Of a stretch of DNA of 64,000 nt, positions 16,525 to 24,983 are shown one piece after another. Every line of letters starts with the position of its first letter. Position 1 is the first letter of the stretch. The DNA is from Ideonella sp. (GTDB lineage: Bacteria > Pseudomonadota > Gammaproteobacteria > Burkholderiales > Burkholderiaceae_C): positions 1-64,000 of the forward strand of contig NZ_JADJDO010000028.1 in assembly GCF_016702655.1 (NCBI RefSeq), in the 5' to 3' direction. Below the pieces are notes generated by a model. It was not told the DNA's origin, searched no databases, and saw nothing but the letters and a program-made list of their open reading frames with translations. Made by a program: the position numbers and the translations under genes.

Positions 16525-17853
16525 ATGGCGACCCGCAAGCTCGCGCTGAGCCTGTTCTGGCGCACCTTCGTCCTGCTCGCGGTGCTCGTGCTGGGCGGCA
16601 TCTTCGCCTGGCTGCAGACCTTTCGTGCGCTCGAGTTCGAGCCGCGCGCGGTGCAGGCCGCACAGCAGATCGCGAGCCTCGTCAATCTGTCGCGCGCCGC
16701 GCTGCAGTATTCGGATGCGATCAACCGCGTCGCGCTCGTCAAGACCATGAGCGACCAGGAGGCCGTGCGCCTGCTGCCGCGCGAGCCCGGTGACCGCTGG
16801 GAACCCTTCGAGTCCGACCGCTTCTCGCGCGCGATCGCCGACGAACTGCGCGCCCGGCTCGGCCCTGGGACGTTGGTCGCGCGCTCGGTCAACGCCAACG
16901 AGGGACTGTGGGTCGGGTTCTCGATCGAGAACGACCCCTACTGGCTCGAGGCCGACCCGCAGCGCCTGCGCCCGGTCGCGACCGGCACCTGGCTGCTGTG
17001 GGTCTCGATCGCGCTCGTGGCCACGCTGCTCGGCTCGGCCGCGGTGGCGCGGCTGATCAACCAGCCGCTGCGCGACCTGTCGTTCGCGGCCAGCCGCATC
17101 GGCGACGGCGAGTACGACTCGCACCTGGACGAGAACATGCTGACGAGCGAGATCCGGCAGGTCAACATGGGCTTCAACCGCATGGCGCGCGAACTCGCCA
17201 AGGTCGAGGAAGACCGCGCCGTGATGCTGGCCGGCATCTCGCACGACCTGCGCACGCCGCTGGCGCGCTTGCGCCTCGAAGCCGAGATGAGCGTCGACGA
17301 CGACGAGGCCAAGCGCAATATGGCGCTGGACATCGACCAGCTCGACGCGATCATCGACAAGTTTCTCGACTACGCGCGCCCGGGCGAAGTCCAGCTGCGC
17401 CCGGTGCACCTGAGCGCGGTCGTCGACCGCGAGATCGCGGCGTTTCGCGACACGACGCAGATCCGCATCGACTCGCGCGTGGCCATCGACACCAAGGTCA
17501 TGGCCGACGAGACCGAACTCGGGCGCGTGCTGGCCAACCTGTTCGAGAACGCGCGCCGCTACGGCCTGACCGAGGGCAGCGGCGTGGCCGAGGTCGAGAT
17601 CGGCTACGCGCGCAGCGGGCCCTGGGCGGTGGTCTCGGTGCGCGACCACGGGCCGGGCGTGCCGCCCGAGAAGCTCACCCACCTGACCACGCCCTTCTTC
17701 CGCGGCGACGCGGCGCGCACGGCCGCCACCGGCGCCGGCCTGGGGCTGGCCATCGTCGACAAGGCACTGCACCGCATGGGCGGCAGCCTCGACCTGGCCA
17801 ACGCGAGCGACGGCGGGCTCGTGGCTCACATCCGCCTGAAGCGGGCGCCCTGA
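16525..17853 (+). CDS. envZ: Sensor histidine kinase EnvZ
   Basis: A 442-residue inner-membrane kinase. There are two transmembrane segments (about 10-32 and 153-175) flanking a periplasmic domain of about 120 residues, then a HAMP linker (INQPLRDLSFAASRIGDGEYDS). The phospho-acceptor is H240 in ISHDLRTPLARLRLE, typical of the EnvZ group. The ATPase core has N (LFENARRYG), G1 (RDHGPGVPP), F (FFRGDAAR) and G2 (GAGLGLAIV) boxes. It should phosphorylate OmpR encoded just upstream. It converges on ispF with one base between the stops. Confidence 0.93.
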   Translation: MATRKLALSLFWRTFVLLAVLVLGGIFAWLQTFRALEFEPRAVQAAQQIASLVNLSRAALQYSDAINRVALVKTMSDQEAVRLLPREPGDRWEPFESDRFSRAIADELRARLGPGTLVARSVNANEGLWVGFSIENDPYWLEADPQRLRPVATGTWLLWVSIALVATLLGSAAVARLINQPLRDLSFAASRIGDGEYDSHLDENMLTSEIRQVNMGFNRMARELAKVEEDRAVMLAGISHDLRTPLARLRLEAEMSVDDDEAKRNMALDIDQLDAIIDKFLDYARPGEVQLRPVHLSAVVDREIAAFRDTTQIRIDSRVAIDTKVMADETELGRVLANLFENARRYGLTEGSGVAEVEIGYARSGPWAVVSVRDHGPGVPPEKLTHLTTPFFRGDAARTAATGAGLGLAIVDKALHRMGGSLDLANASDGGLVAHIRLKRAP

Positions 17854-17854
17854 G

Positions 17855-18367
17855 CTATGTACCTCGGCGCGAGAGCAGGCACACCGCGCGCGCCTCGATC
17901 GCCTCGCCGCGGCCCACCGGCCCCATGCCCTCGGCCGTCTTTGCCTTGACGCTGACCTGATCGACGGCCAGCGCGAGCGCGAGCGCGAGGCGCTGGCGCA
18001 TTGCCGGGATGTGCGGCGCGAGCCGGGGTGCCTGGGCAACGACGGTGCTGTCCACGTTGCCGATCTCGTAGCCCGCAGCGCGCACGCGCCGCGCCGCCTC
18101 AGCCAGCAGCGCCAGCGAATCGGCGCCTTCGAACTGCGCGTCGGTGTCGGGAAAGTGGTGGCCGATGTCGCCGAGCGCTGCCGCGCCGAACAGCGCGTCG
18201 GTGATCGCGTGGCACAGCGCGTCGGCGTCCGAGTGGCCGGCCAGGCCGTGGCTGTGCGCGATCTCGACGCCGCCCAGCACCAGCCTGCGGCCGGCGACGA
18301 GCGCGTGCGTGTCCCAGCCTTCGCCGATACGCCAGCCGGGCGCGCCCTTGCCGCTGTCCTTGTTCAT
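17855..18367 (-). CDS. ispF: 2-C-methyl-D-erythritol 2,4-cyclodiphosphate synthase IspF
   Basis: A 170-residue enzyme of the MEP isoprenoid pathway that cyclises CDP-methylerythritol phosphate, releasing CMP. The divalent metal site is seen as D-x-H in GEGWDTHALV and the His in AHSHGLAGHSDADAL. The GDIGHHFPDTD and VSVKAKTAEGMGPVGRGE segments are conserved. The start overlaps the ispD stop by 4 nt, so the two consecutive enzymes are translationally coupled. Length is normal for the trimeric enzyme. Confidence 0.97.
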   Translation of the reverse strand: MNKDSGKGAPGWRIGEGWDTHALVAGRRLVLGGVEIAHSHGLAGHSDADALCHAITDALFGAAALGDIGHHFPDTDAQFEGADSLALLAEAARRVRAAGYEIGNVDSTVVAQAPRLAPHIPAMRQRLALALALAVDQVSVKAKTAEGMGPVGRGEAIEARAVCLLSRRGT

Positions 18368-19083
18368 GCCTCGGTCTCCACGAGCAGGCGTTCGGCGAGC
18401 GCGAAGTCGCCCGGCCAGGTGAGCTTGAAGTTGGCAAGCTCTCCCATGACGAGGAGCGGCGCAAGGCCCTGCGCCTCGATCGCGCTCGCCTCGTCGGTCA
18501 CCGCGGCGCCCGCTGCGGCCAGCGCCGCGCGCAACGGGCCGAGGCGAAACATCTGCGGTGTCTGCGCGGCCCACTTGCCTTTGCGATCGAGCGTGGCGGC
18601 GACTCGGCCGGAATGCGCCTGCTTCAACGTGTCGGCCAGCGGCAACGCGAGCAGACCGCCGACGGGATCGTCCCAGCAGGCGTCGATCAGGCGCTCGACC
18701 CATTCGGGGCGGACGAGGCAGCGAGCGGCGTCATGCACGAGCACCCAGTCTTGCAGCTGCGCCCCGTGCGCCGCCAGCACTGCCAGTCCGTTCGAGACCG
18801 TCTCGGCGCGCGTCGCGCCGCCGCAGCGTGCGACGCCGCAGTGCGCTTGCACGTGACCGGGAAAGGCCGCCTCGAACTGATCGTCGTCAGGCGAGAGCAC
18901 GACCAGCGTCTCGGCGATCCGAGCCACGCGCGCGAGCGCGGTGAGCGTGTGCGCCACCATCGCCCTGCCGGCGATGGCCCTGTATTGCTTGGGCCGGTCC
19001 GCGCCCGAACGCGAACCCACACCGGCGCAAGGCACCAGCGCAAAACAACGGGGCGCGATGGAGAGCGGCATGTCGGCTCGCAT
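18364..19083 (-). CDS. ispD: 2-C-methyl-D-erythritol 4-phosphate cytidylyltransferase IspD
   Basis: A 239-residue MEP-pathway enzyme that joins CTP to methylerythritol phosphate. The nucleotide-binding PCAGVGSRSGADRPKQY loop at the N-terminus, the VVLSPDD segment and the VHDAARCLVRPEW motif are diagnostic. The QTPQMFRLGPLRAAL stretch is also typical. An alternative start at 19071 (MPLS) would shorten it by four residues and fits the family equally well. It precedes ispF in a two-gene operon, with a VapC-type gene beginning 10 nt further upstream on the same strand. Confidence 0.96.
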   Translation of the reverse strand: MRADMPLSIAPRCFALVPCAGVGSRSGADRPKQYRAIAGRAMVAHTLTALARVARIAETLVVLSPDDDQFEAAFPGHVQAHCGVARCGGATRAETVSNGLAVLAAHGAQLQDWVLVHDAARCLVRPEWVERLIDACWDDPVGGLLALPLADTLKQAHSGRVAATLDRKGKWAAQTPQMFRLGPLRAALAAAGAAVTDEASAIEAQGLAPLLVMGELANFKLTWPGDFALAERLLVETEA

Positions 19084-19093
19084 CCCGCGTGGC

Positions 19094-19480
19094 CTACCAG
19101 TGCACCGCCACCGGATAGCGATGGATCTGCGGGTCGGGCGTCAACAGCGTGAGGCCATGCTGGATCGCCTGGCATACCAGCAGGCGGTCGAACGGGTCGG
19201 TGTGCATGAGCGGCAGGCGATCGAGCATCAGCGTTTCGGCCTCGCCCAACGCCAAGGCCTCGATGCCGTGACGCTCGCGCTCGCGCGGCACGTAGCGGGC
19301 CGGCGCGTCGGGCAGCGGCAGTTTGCCGAGGTGGTGCTTCACGGCGATCTCCCACGCCGATACGGCGGACAGGAACACCTCGTTCGCCGGATCGCGAAAC
19401 AGTGCCGCGGCGTCTGGGCTGAGTTGTGCGTCGCCCCGCGTCACCCACAGGAAGGTGCAGGTGTCGAGCAGCAGCCTCAT
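19094..19480 (-). CDS. PIN-domain toxin (VapC type)
   Basis: A 128-residue PIN ribonuclease-like protein. The acidic metal-binding residues are visible: D6 in MRLLLDTCTFLW, Glu in SAVSAWEIAVKHHLGKL, and the late Asp residues in HTDPFDRLLVCQA and LLTPDPQI. This sequence layout is that of the type II toxins that cut tRNA or rRNA. Its start overlaps the stop of the antitoxin gene by 4 nt (ATGA), the usual antitoxin-first order. Target RNA is unknown. Confidence 0.92.
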   Translation of the reverse strand: MRLLLDTCTFLWVTRGDAQLSPDAAALFRDPANEVFLSAVSAWEIAVKHHLGKLPLPDAPARYVPRERERHGIEALALGEAETLMLDRLPLMHTDPFDRLLVCQAIQHGLTLLTPDPQIHRYPVAVHW

Positions 19481-19794
19481 CGCGGCCCGGCAGCCTTGGC
19501 GGGCCGGATAGCACGGCGCTTGGCGCGCGCCTGCGGCACGGCATGAGCGGGCTCATGGCCGGACAGCGTTTCGATCAGCGCCTGCGGCAACGGCTCCCAG
19601 AACGTGGCGGGCAGCGGCGTGCCGGCGTCGGCCGCGCGCCCGAGGGGGCGCGGCCCGCCGGTCTGCCGAGCAACTGCCACCAGGCGGGCGACCGGCTGGT
19701 TGCGGCGGCAGATGAGCACCTCCTCGCCGCGCTGCGCGGCCGCCAGGTATTCGGCGAGGTTCTCCCGAACTTCATGGATATTGGGCTGGCGCAT
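19477..19794 (-). CDS. Phd/YefM-type antitoxin
   Basis: A 105-residue antitoxin. The N-terminal half (NIHEVRENLAEYLAAAQRGEEVLICRRNQPVARLV) is the Phd/YefM DNA-binding and dimerisation fold. The C-terminal half is Pro/Ala/Arg-rich and probably disordered until it wraps the PIN toxin. It should repress its own promoter; a dyad cluster lies 11 nt upstream of its start. Confidence 0.88.
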   Translation of the reverse strand: MRQPNIHEVRENLAEYLAAAQRGEEVLICRRNQPVARLVAVARQTGGPRPLGRAADAGTPLPATFWEPLPQALIETLSGHEPAHAVPQARAKRRAIRPAKAAGPR

Positions 19795-19804
19795 GAGGGG
19801 TCCT

Positions 19805-19828
19805 GTTCATGAACTTGTACAAGTATAG
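19805..19828 (-). promoter_or_regulatory. Toxin-antitoxin promoter with overlapping palindromes
   Basis: Two perfect palindromes overlap: GTTCATGAAC (19805-19814) and ACTTGTACAAGT (19813-19824). On the minus strand a TATACT -10-like hexamer (19823-19828) abuts the second one. Binding of the antitoxin here would block transcription of the pair. The site also lies about 120 nt upstream of the divergent mfd gene. Confidence 0.6.
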
Positions 19829-19943
19829 GACAAGCCGGGTAACCACTTCGGCACGACCCGGATCGATGCTGGCAGGCATCCCTACAATCGCTTCTCGCGC
19901 CCCGACGCCACCGCGCCGGGGCGCTGTGTTTTGACGTTTGCAC

Positions 19944-22900
19944 ATGCACCTCCCCGCCCTCGCCCCTGGAAGGCGCTACACCGTGGCGCGCCCGCTCGGC
20001 TCGGCCGATGCGCTGCTGCTGGCGCGATTCGCCGCACGCGAGGCCGAAGCCGGACGCCTGACGGCGATCGTCAGCGCCGAGCCGGCCGACACCCAGCGCC
20101 TGGAGCAGGAACTGCCCTTTTTCGCGCCCGGGCTGCGCATCGCCGTGTTCCCGGACTGGGAGACGCTGCCCTACGACACCTTCTCGCCGCACCAGGACCT
20201 GATCTCGGAGCGCCTCGCGACGCTGTGGCGGATCCGCCAGGCGCAGCAGCAGCACGACCTCGACGTGGTGCTCGTGCCCGCGGCCACGGCGCTGGTTCGC
20301 CTCGCCCCGCCGAGCTTCCTCGCCGCCTACACCTTCGACTTCCGGCAGCGCCAGCGCCTGGACGAGGCCGCGCTCAAGGCCCAGCTCACGCTCGCCGGCT
20401 ACACGCATGTGAGCCAGGTCGTCTCGCCCGGCGAATACGCGGTGCGCGGTGGGCTGATCGACCTCTTTCCGATGGGCTCGGCGGTGCCTTACCGCGTCGA
20501 CCTGTTCGGCGACGAGGTCGATTCGATCCGCACCTTCGACCCCGACACGCAGCGCAGCCTCTATCCGGTGCCCGAGGTGCGGCTGCTGCCGGGGCGCGAG
20601 TTCCCGTTCGACGAGGCCGCGCGGACCGCGTTTCGCGCGCGCTGGCGCGAGCGAATCGAGGGCGACCCGAGCAAGGTGCGGCTGTACAAGGACGTCGGCG
20701 CCGGGCTGGCAGGCGGCGGCATCGAGTACTACCTGCCCCTGTTCTTCGACCAGACGGCGACGTTGTTCGACTACCTCGGCGGCGCGACCGCCGGGCCCCC
20801 CCCGGGGGGGGCCCCCCCGGGGGGGGGGGGCGCGCCCGGGGGGGGGGGGGGGAGGTCGGGCTCGCGACGCTCGTCCTGCACGGCGAAGTGGACGCGGCGC
20901 TCAAGCGCTTCTGGACCGACACGCGCGAGCGCCATCGCTTCCTGCAGCACGACCGCGAGCGGCCGATCCTGCCGCCCGAAGATCTGTTCCTGAAGGACGA
21001 AGACTTCTTCACGCGCGCCAACCAATATGCGCTGCTTGCGGTTCGTGGGAGCAGCCCTCGCCCCGGCCCTCTCCCGGGGAAAGTGGGAGCCAGGCCCCCT
21101 CTCCCGATTGCGGGAGAGGCTGGGGGTGAGGGCCTGCCCTGGGCGCGCCCGCTGCCCGACCTCGCCGTCGACCGCGGCGCACCCGAGCCGCTGAAGAAGC
21201 TGCAAGCGCATCTCGGCACGACGCCGCACCGCGTGCTCGTCGTCGCCGAGAGCGAGGGCCGGCGCGAGAGCCTGCTCGAACTGCTGCGCGACAACCGCAT
21301 CGAGCCGCCCTGTGTCGACTCGCTGGCCGACTTCGAGGCCGGCGACGCGCATTACGCGATCGCCGTCGCACCGCTCGCCGAGGGCTTCTTCTGGTTCGAG
21401 CCCGACGCGAACAAGGCAGTCCAGTTCGTCACCGAGACCGAGCTCTTCGCCACCTCGCCCACCGCGCGCCGGCGGCGCAAGCAGGAACAGGTCAGCGACG
21501 TCGATGCGCTGATCAAGGACCTGTCGGAACTGAAGGTCGGCGATCCGGTCGTGCACGTCAACCACGGCATCGGGCGCTACGTGGGGTTGAAGAACATCGC
21601 CCTCGGCAACGACGAAGGAGGCACGTCGGAGTTCCTGCACCTCGAGTACGCCGACCACGCGACGCTGTACGTCCCGGTCGCGCAACTGCACCTGATCGGC
21701 CGCTACACCGGCGTCAGCGCCGACGAGGCGCCGCTGCACCGGCTGGGCTCGGGGCAGTGGGAGAAGGCGCGCCGCAAGGCCGCCGAGCAGGTGCGCGACA
21801 CGGCTGCCGAGCTGCTCAACCTGTACGCCCGCCGCGCCGCGCGCGAAGGGTTTGCGTTCCGCTTCCAGCCGCACGACTACGAGGCCTTCGCGGCGAGCTT
21901 CGGCTTCGACGAGACGCCCGACCAGCAGGCCGCGATCCACGCCGTGATCCAGGACATGGTCTCGCCGCAGCCGATGGACCGCCTCGTCTGCGGCGACGTC
22001 GGCTTCGGCAAGACCGAGGTCGCGCTGCGCGCAGCTTTCGTCGCGGTGACCGGCGGCAAGCAGGTCGCGATCCTGGCGCCGACGACGCTGCTTGCCGAGC
22101 AGCATTTCCAGCTCGTCGCCGACCGCTTCGGCAAGTGGCCGGTCAAGGTGGCCGAGATCTCGCGTTTTCGCTCGACCAAGGAGGTCAAGGTCGCGCTCGA
22201 GGGCCTTGCCGACGGCACGATCGACATCGTCGTCGGCACGCACGCGCTGATCTCCGACAAGGTCAAGTTCAAGCGCCTGGGGCTGCTCGTGATCGACGAG
22301 GAGCACCGCTTCGGCGTGCGCCACAAGGAGGCGATCAAGGCGATGCGCGCCGAGGTCGACGTCCTGACGCTGACCGCGACGCCGATCCCGCGCACGCTCG
22401 GCATGGCGCTCGAAGGCCTGCGCGACTTGAGCGTGATCGCCACCGCGCCGCAGCGGCGCCTCGCGATCAAGACCTTCGTCCGCAACGAGAGCAGCGGCAC
22501 CATCCGCGAGGCCGTGCTGCGCGAATTGAAGCGCGGCGGGCAGGTCTACTTCCTGCACAACGAGGTCGAGACGATCACCGCGCGGCGCGACAAGCTCTCC
22601 GAACTGCTGCCCGAGGCGCGGATCGCGATCGCCCACGGCCAGATGCCCGAGCGCGAGCTCGAGCGCGTGATGCGCGACTTCGTCGCCCAGCGCCACAACG
22701 TGCTGCTGTGCTCGACGATCATCGAAACGGGGATCGATGTGCCGACCGCGAACACGATCGTCATCACGCGCGCCGACAAGTTCGGCCTCGCGCAACTGCA
22801 CCAGTTGCGCGGCCGCGTCGGGCGCTCGCACCACCAGGCCTACGCCTACCTGCTCGTTCCCGACGTCGAGGGCCTGACCAAGCAGGCCGCGCAACGGCTC

Positions 22901-23572
22901 GACGCGATCCAGCAGATGGAAGAGCTCGGCTCCGGCTTCTACCTCGCGATGCACGACCTCGAAATCCGCGGCGCGGGCGAGGTGCTGGGCGAGAACCAGA
23001 GCGGCAACATGATGGAGGTCGGCTTCCAGCTCTACAACGAGATGCTCGCCGAGGCGGTGCGCTCGCTCAAGGCCGGGCGCGAGCCCGATCTGCTGTCGCC
23101 CCTGTCGGCCACGACCGAGATCAACCTGCACGCGCCCGCGCTGCTGCCCGATGCCTACTGCGGCGACGTGCACACGCGGCTGAACCTGTACAAGCGCCTG
23201 GCCACGGTCGACAAGACCGAGCAGATCGACGCGCTGCTCGAGGAGATCACCGACCGCTTCGGCAAGCTGCCTGCGCAGGGCCAGACCCTGTTCGACGTGC
23301 ACCGCCTGCGCGTGCTCGCCAAGCCCTATGGCGTGACCAGGATCGACGCCGCGCCGGCGCTGACCGTGATCGGCTTTCGGCCCAACCCGCCGGTCGATGC
23401 GCTCAAGATCATCGAACTGGTGCAGAAGAACCGCCACATCCGCCTCGCCGGCAACGACAAGCTGCGCATCGAGCGCGCGCTGCCCGAGGCATCGGCGCGC
23501 GCACAACAGGTGCGCGACGTGCTGCGCGCGTTGGGGACACCGAAGTCAGCGGACGCGGCGATCGCACAATAG
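19944..23572 (+). CDS. mfd: Transcription-repair coupling factor Mfd, frame interrupted
   Basis: Mfd removes RNA polymerase stalled at DNA lesions and recruits UvrA. The 5' part (280 codons from ATG 19944) is the UvrB-like module (FPDWETLPYDTFSPHQDLI, GGLIDLFPMGS). The rest, in another frame, holds the RNAP-interaction domain, the helicase core with Walker A CGDVGFGKTEVA, the IDEEHRFGV box and GRVGRSHHQAYAYLL, and the C-terminal TRCF domain. The frames are separated by an 80-nt G/C insert (20784-20863). Deleting it joins LFDYLGG to ATLVLHG exactly in frame and gives about 1,182 residues, including roughly 30 extra ones from a palindromic repeat near 21050-21130. As written, the gene is not translatable. 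An assembly error is as likely as a real mutation. Confidence 0.93.
20784..20863. other. 80-nt G/C insert breaking mfd
   Basis: The stretch consists mostly of C and G runs and is bounded by GCGAC at 20784-20788 and again just after it at 20864-20868. Its length (80, remainder 2 on division by 3) accounts precisely for the frame change in mfd. It resembles the larger G/C island at 2969-3568 in composition. Confidence 0.85.
21046..21133 (+). repeat. REP-like palindromic element translated within mfd
   Basis: The segment contains CCTCTCCCG-ATTG-CGGGAGAGG (21098-21119) and a flanking CCCTCGCCCC / GGGGTGAGGG pairing, a form common for dispersed intergenic repeats of proteobacteria. Here it lies in frame inside mfd and is read as PLPIAGEAGGEG-like residues between the conserved LLAVR and WARPLPDLAV blocks. 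Confidence 0.75.
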
Positions 23573-23710
23573 GCCAATGGCCCTGCACCCGGCGCTGCCG
23601 CGCTCGCCTTGCGCGCTGCCGGCCCAGGCGGTCCACCGGTTCGCGGCCAACGCACGGGCCTACGACGACGACGACTTGACGAGCGCCCCGGACCCGTAAA
23701 TACTGCCACC

Positions 23711-24082
23711 ATGAAAACCACCTTCGACCTGCCCGAACCGCTGCTTCGCCGCGCCAAGGCTGCCGCTGCCCACCAGGGCCGGCCCTTGCGCGACCTCGTG
23801 GCCGAGGCAATCGATGCCAAGCTGGCCGCCGATCAGGCCGCAACGCGCGCCGCATCGAGGCAACCGAACGAGTGGGAGGCTTACAGGTCGCAGCTCATCC
23901 AGCAGCCCGACGGCACCTGGTTCAATCCCAACGGCATCGAGGATGAAGGCTTTTTCGAAGCGCTCGAGGAGATCCGCCGCGAGCGACTCAAGCAGCAAGT
24001 GCCGCGCGAGCCCATCCCCGAGCTGTTGGCCCGCCAGCCGCGCAAGAAGCCGGCGGTGGCACGCCGCCGCAAGGCCGCTTGA
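23711..24082 (+). CDS. Ribbon-helix-helix-like antitoxin
   Basis: A 123-residue protein. The N-terminus (MKTTFDLPEPLLRRAKAAA, then GRPLRDLVAEAID) has the beta strand plus two-helix pattern of ribbon-helix-helix antitoxins of VapB type. The remaining 80 residues are charged, with an odd WFNPNGIEDEGFFEALEEI stretch; this tail is longer than in most VapB proteins. It is followed by a PIN-domain gene, and together they form a toxin-antitoxin pair. It starts 138 nt after mfd on the same strand. Confidence 0.78.
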   Translation: MKTTFDLPEPLLRRAKAAAAHQGRPLRDLVAEAIDAKLAADQAATRAASRQPNEWEAYRSQLIQQPDGTWFNPNGIEDEGFFEALEEIRRERLKQQVPREPIPELLARQPRKKPAVARRRKAA

Positions 24083-24104
24083 CATTGCTCGAGCCCGCGC
24101 GGCC

Positions 24105-24515
24105 TTGTTCCTGCTCGATACCGACATTCTCAGCGAGGTGCTGCGGCCGCGGCCGAACCTGACCGTCGCGCGCTTGGTGCACACCACCGCCCCCGAGCTG
24201 CGCTTCGCGTCCGAGATCACACGCTACGAACTGCGCATGGGCGCGCGCCTGCGCGATGACGCAGACGCTTTCTGGGCGCGCATCGAGCAGCGCATCGTGC
24301 GGCTCGTGCAGTGGTTGCCGATCGATGCCGCCGTGGCTTTGGCCGGGGCTGATCTCGCGGCTGCACTGCGCCGCGCGGGACAGCCGCTGGAGTGGACCGA
24401 CCTGATGGTCGGCGCGACGGCCCAGGTGCACGGCCTGACGATGGTGACGCGCAATGTGCGCCACTTCGAGCGCGTGCCAGGCCTCGCCGTCGAGAACTGG
24501 TTCGCGACGGCTTGA
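24105..24515 (+). CDS. PIN-domain toxin (VapC type)
   Basis: A 136-residue PIN protein in the FitB/VapC style: FLLDTDILSEVLRP at the start supplies the first Asp, EITRYELRMGARL the conserved Glu, and WTDLMVGATAQVHGLTMVTRN the C-terminal acidic site. No ATG is available; the best start is the TTG at 24105, which gives the family-typical MFLLDTDILSE opening 22 nt after the antitoxin stop. The frame is open further upstream, so a start overlapping the antitoxin cannot be excluded. Confidence 0.85.
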   Translation: MFLLDTDILSEVLRPRPNLTVARLVHTTAPELRFASEITRYELRMGARLRDDADAFWARIEQRIVRLVQWLPIDAAVALAGADLAAALRRAGQPLEWTDLMVGATAQVHGLTMVTRNVRHFERVPGLAVENWFATA

Positions 24516-24520
24516 GCAGC

Positions 24521-24706
24521 ATGGGTCGGCACTTGATCCTGCGCGGCGTCGATCGACGATTGATCAAGCGCCTGCGCGACCGCGGCGCAACTCTCGGACT
24601 CGGCGCCGGTGAGGTGGCGCGGGCGCTGCTGACGGAGCAGTTGGACGAGCGGGCTGCGCCCACCACGAGACTCGGACTCAATCGGCGCAAGCCGCACAAA
24701 GCATGA
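24521..24706 (+). CDS. Small FitA-like ribbon-helix-helix protein
   Basis: A 61-residue basic protein starting 6 nt after the PIN toxin. The pattern LILRGVDRRLIKRLRDRGATLG, then EVARALLTEQL, resembles the FitA-type RHH antitoxin fold, so it may be a second antitoxin or a remnant of another pair. An overlapping ATGA leads into a 21-codon frame (24703-24768, MSPAIDLTDSEERDLIALRVR), which may be a gene remnant; I do not call that one as a gene. Confidence 0.5.
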   Translation: MGRHLILRGVDRRLIKRLRDRGATLGLGAGEVARALLTEQLDERAAPTTRLGLNRRKPHKA

Positions 24707-24870
24707 GTCCCGCCATCGATCTGACCGACTCCGAAGAGCGCGACCTGATTGCGCTGCGCGTGCGGTGAAGACAATGACAGCAGCGACGCGGACGCCCGCG
24801 CGGTGCGAATGGACCAGCGCTCGCCTGAGGACTGCCCTCGACCCACTGCGCTCGCACGACGCCGCCCGCA

Positions 24871-24941
24871 AAGCCGTGCTCGGGTGCCCGGCGGAGTGAA
24901 TAAGAATTCCCTGAACGGAGCCGGGCACCCGGGCGCGGCTT
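24871..24941. repeat. Long imperfect inverted repeat upstream of sulP
   Basis: Arms 24871-24892 and 24920-24941 pair over 22 positions with about three mismatches; the inner 12 bp (CGGGTGCCCGGC / GCCGGGCACCCG) are perfect. The 27-nt centre is AT-richer (GAATAAGAATTCCC). It could be a dispersed palindromic element or a bidirectional structure separating the toxin-antitoxin genes from the permease. Confidence 0.65.
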
Positions 24942-24983
24942 TGCCCGCGCCCATGCAAGGCGAAGCACCGATCGTGACCTGAC

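Noticed and set aside
23577..23699. 40-codon frame directly after mfd (MALHPALPRS...)
   Set aside because: No recognisable family, no clear ribosome-binding site, composition like non-coding GC-rich DNA; possibly a relic but not supported.
24703..24768. 21-codon frame overlapping the FitA-like gene by ATGA
   Set aside because: Too short to judge; may be a fragment of a decayed gene, so mentioned only under its neighbour.
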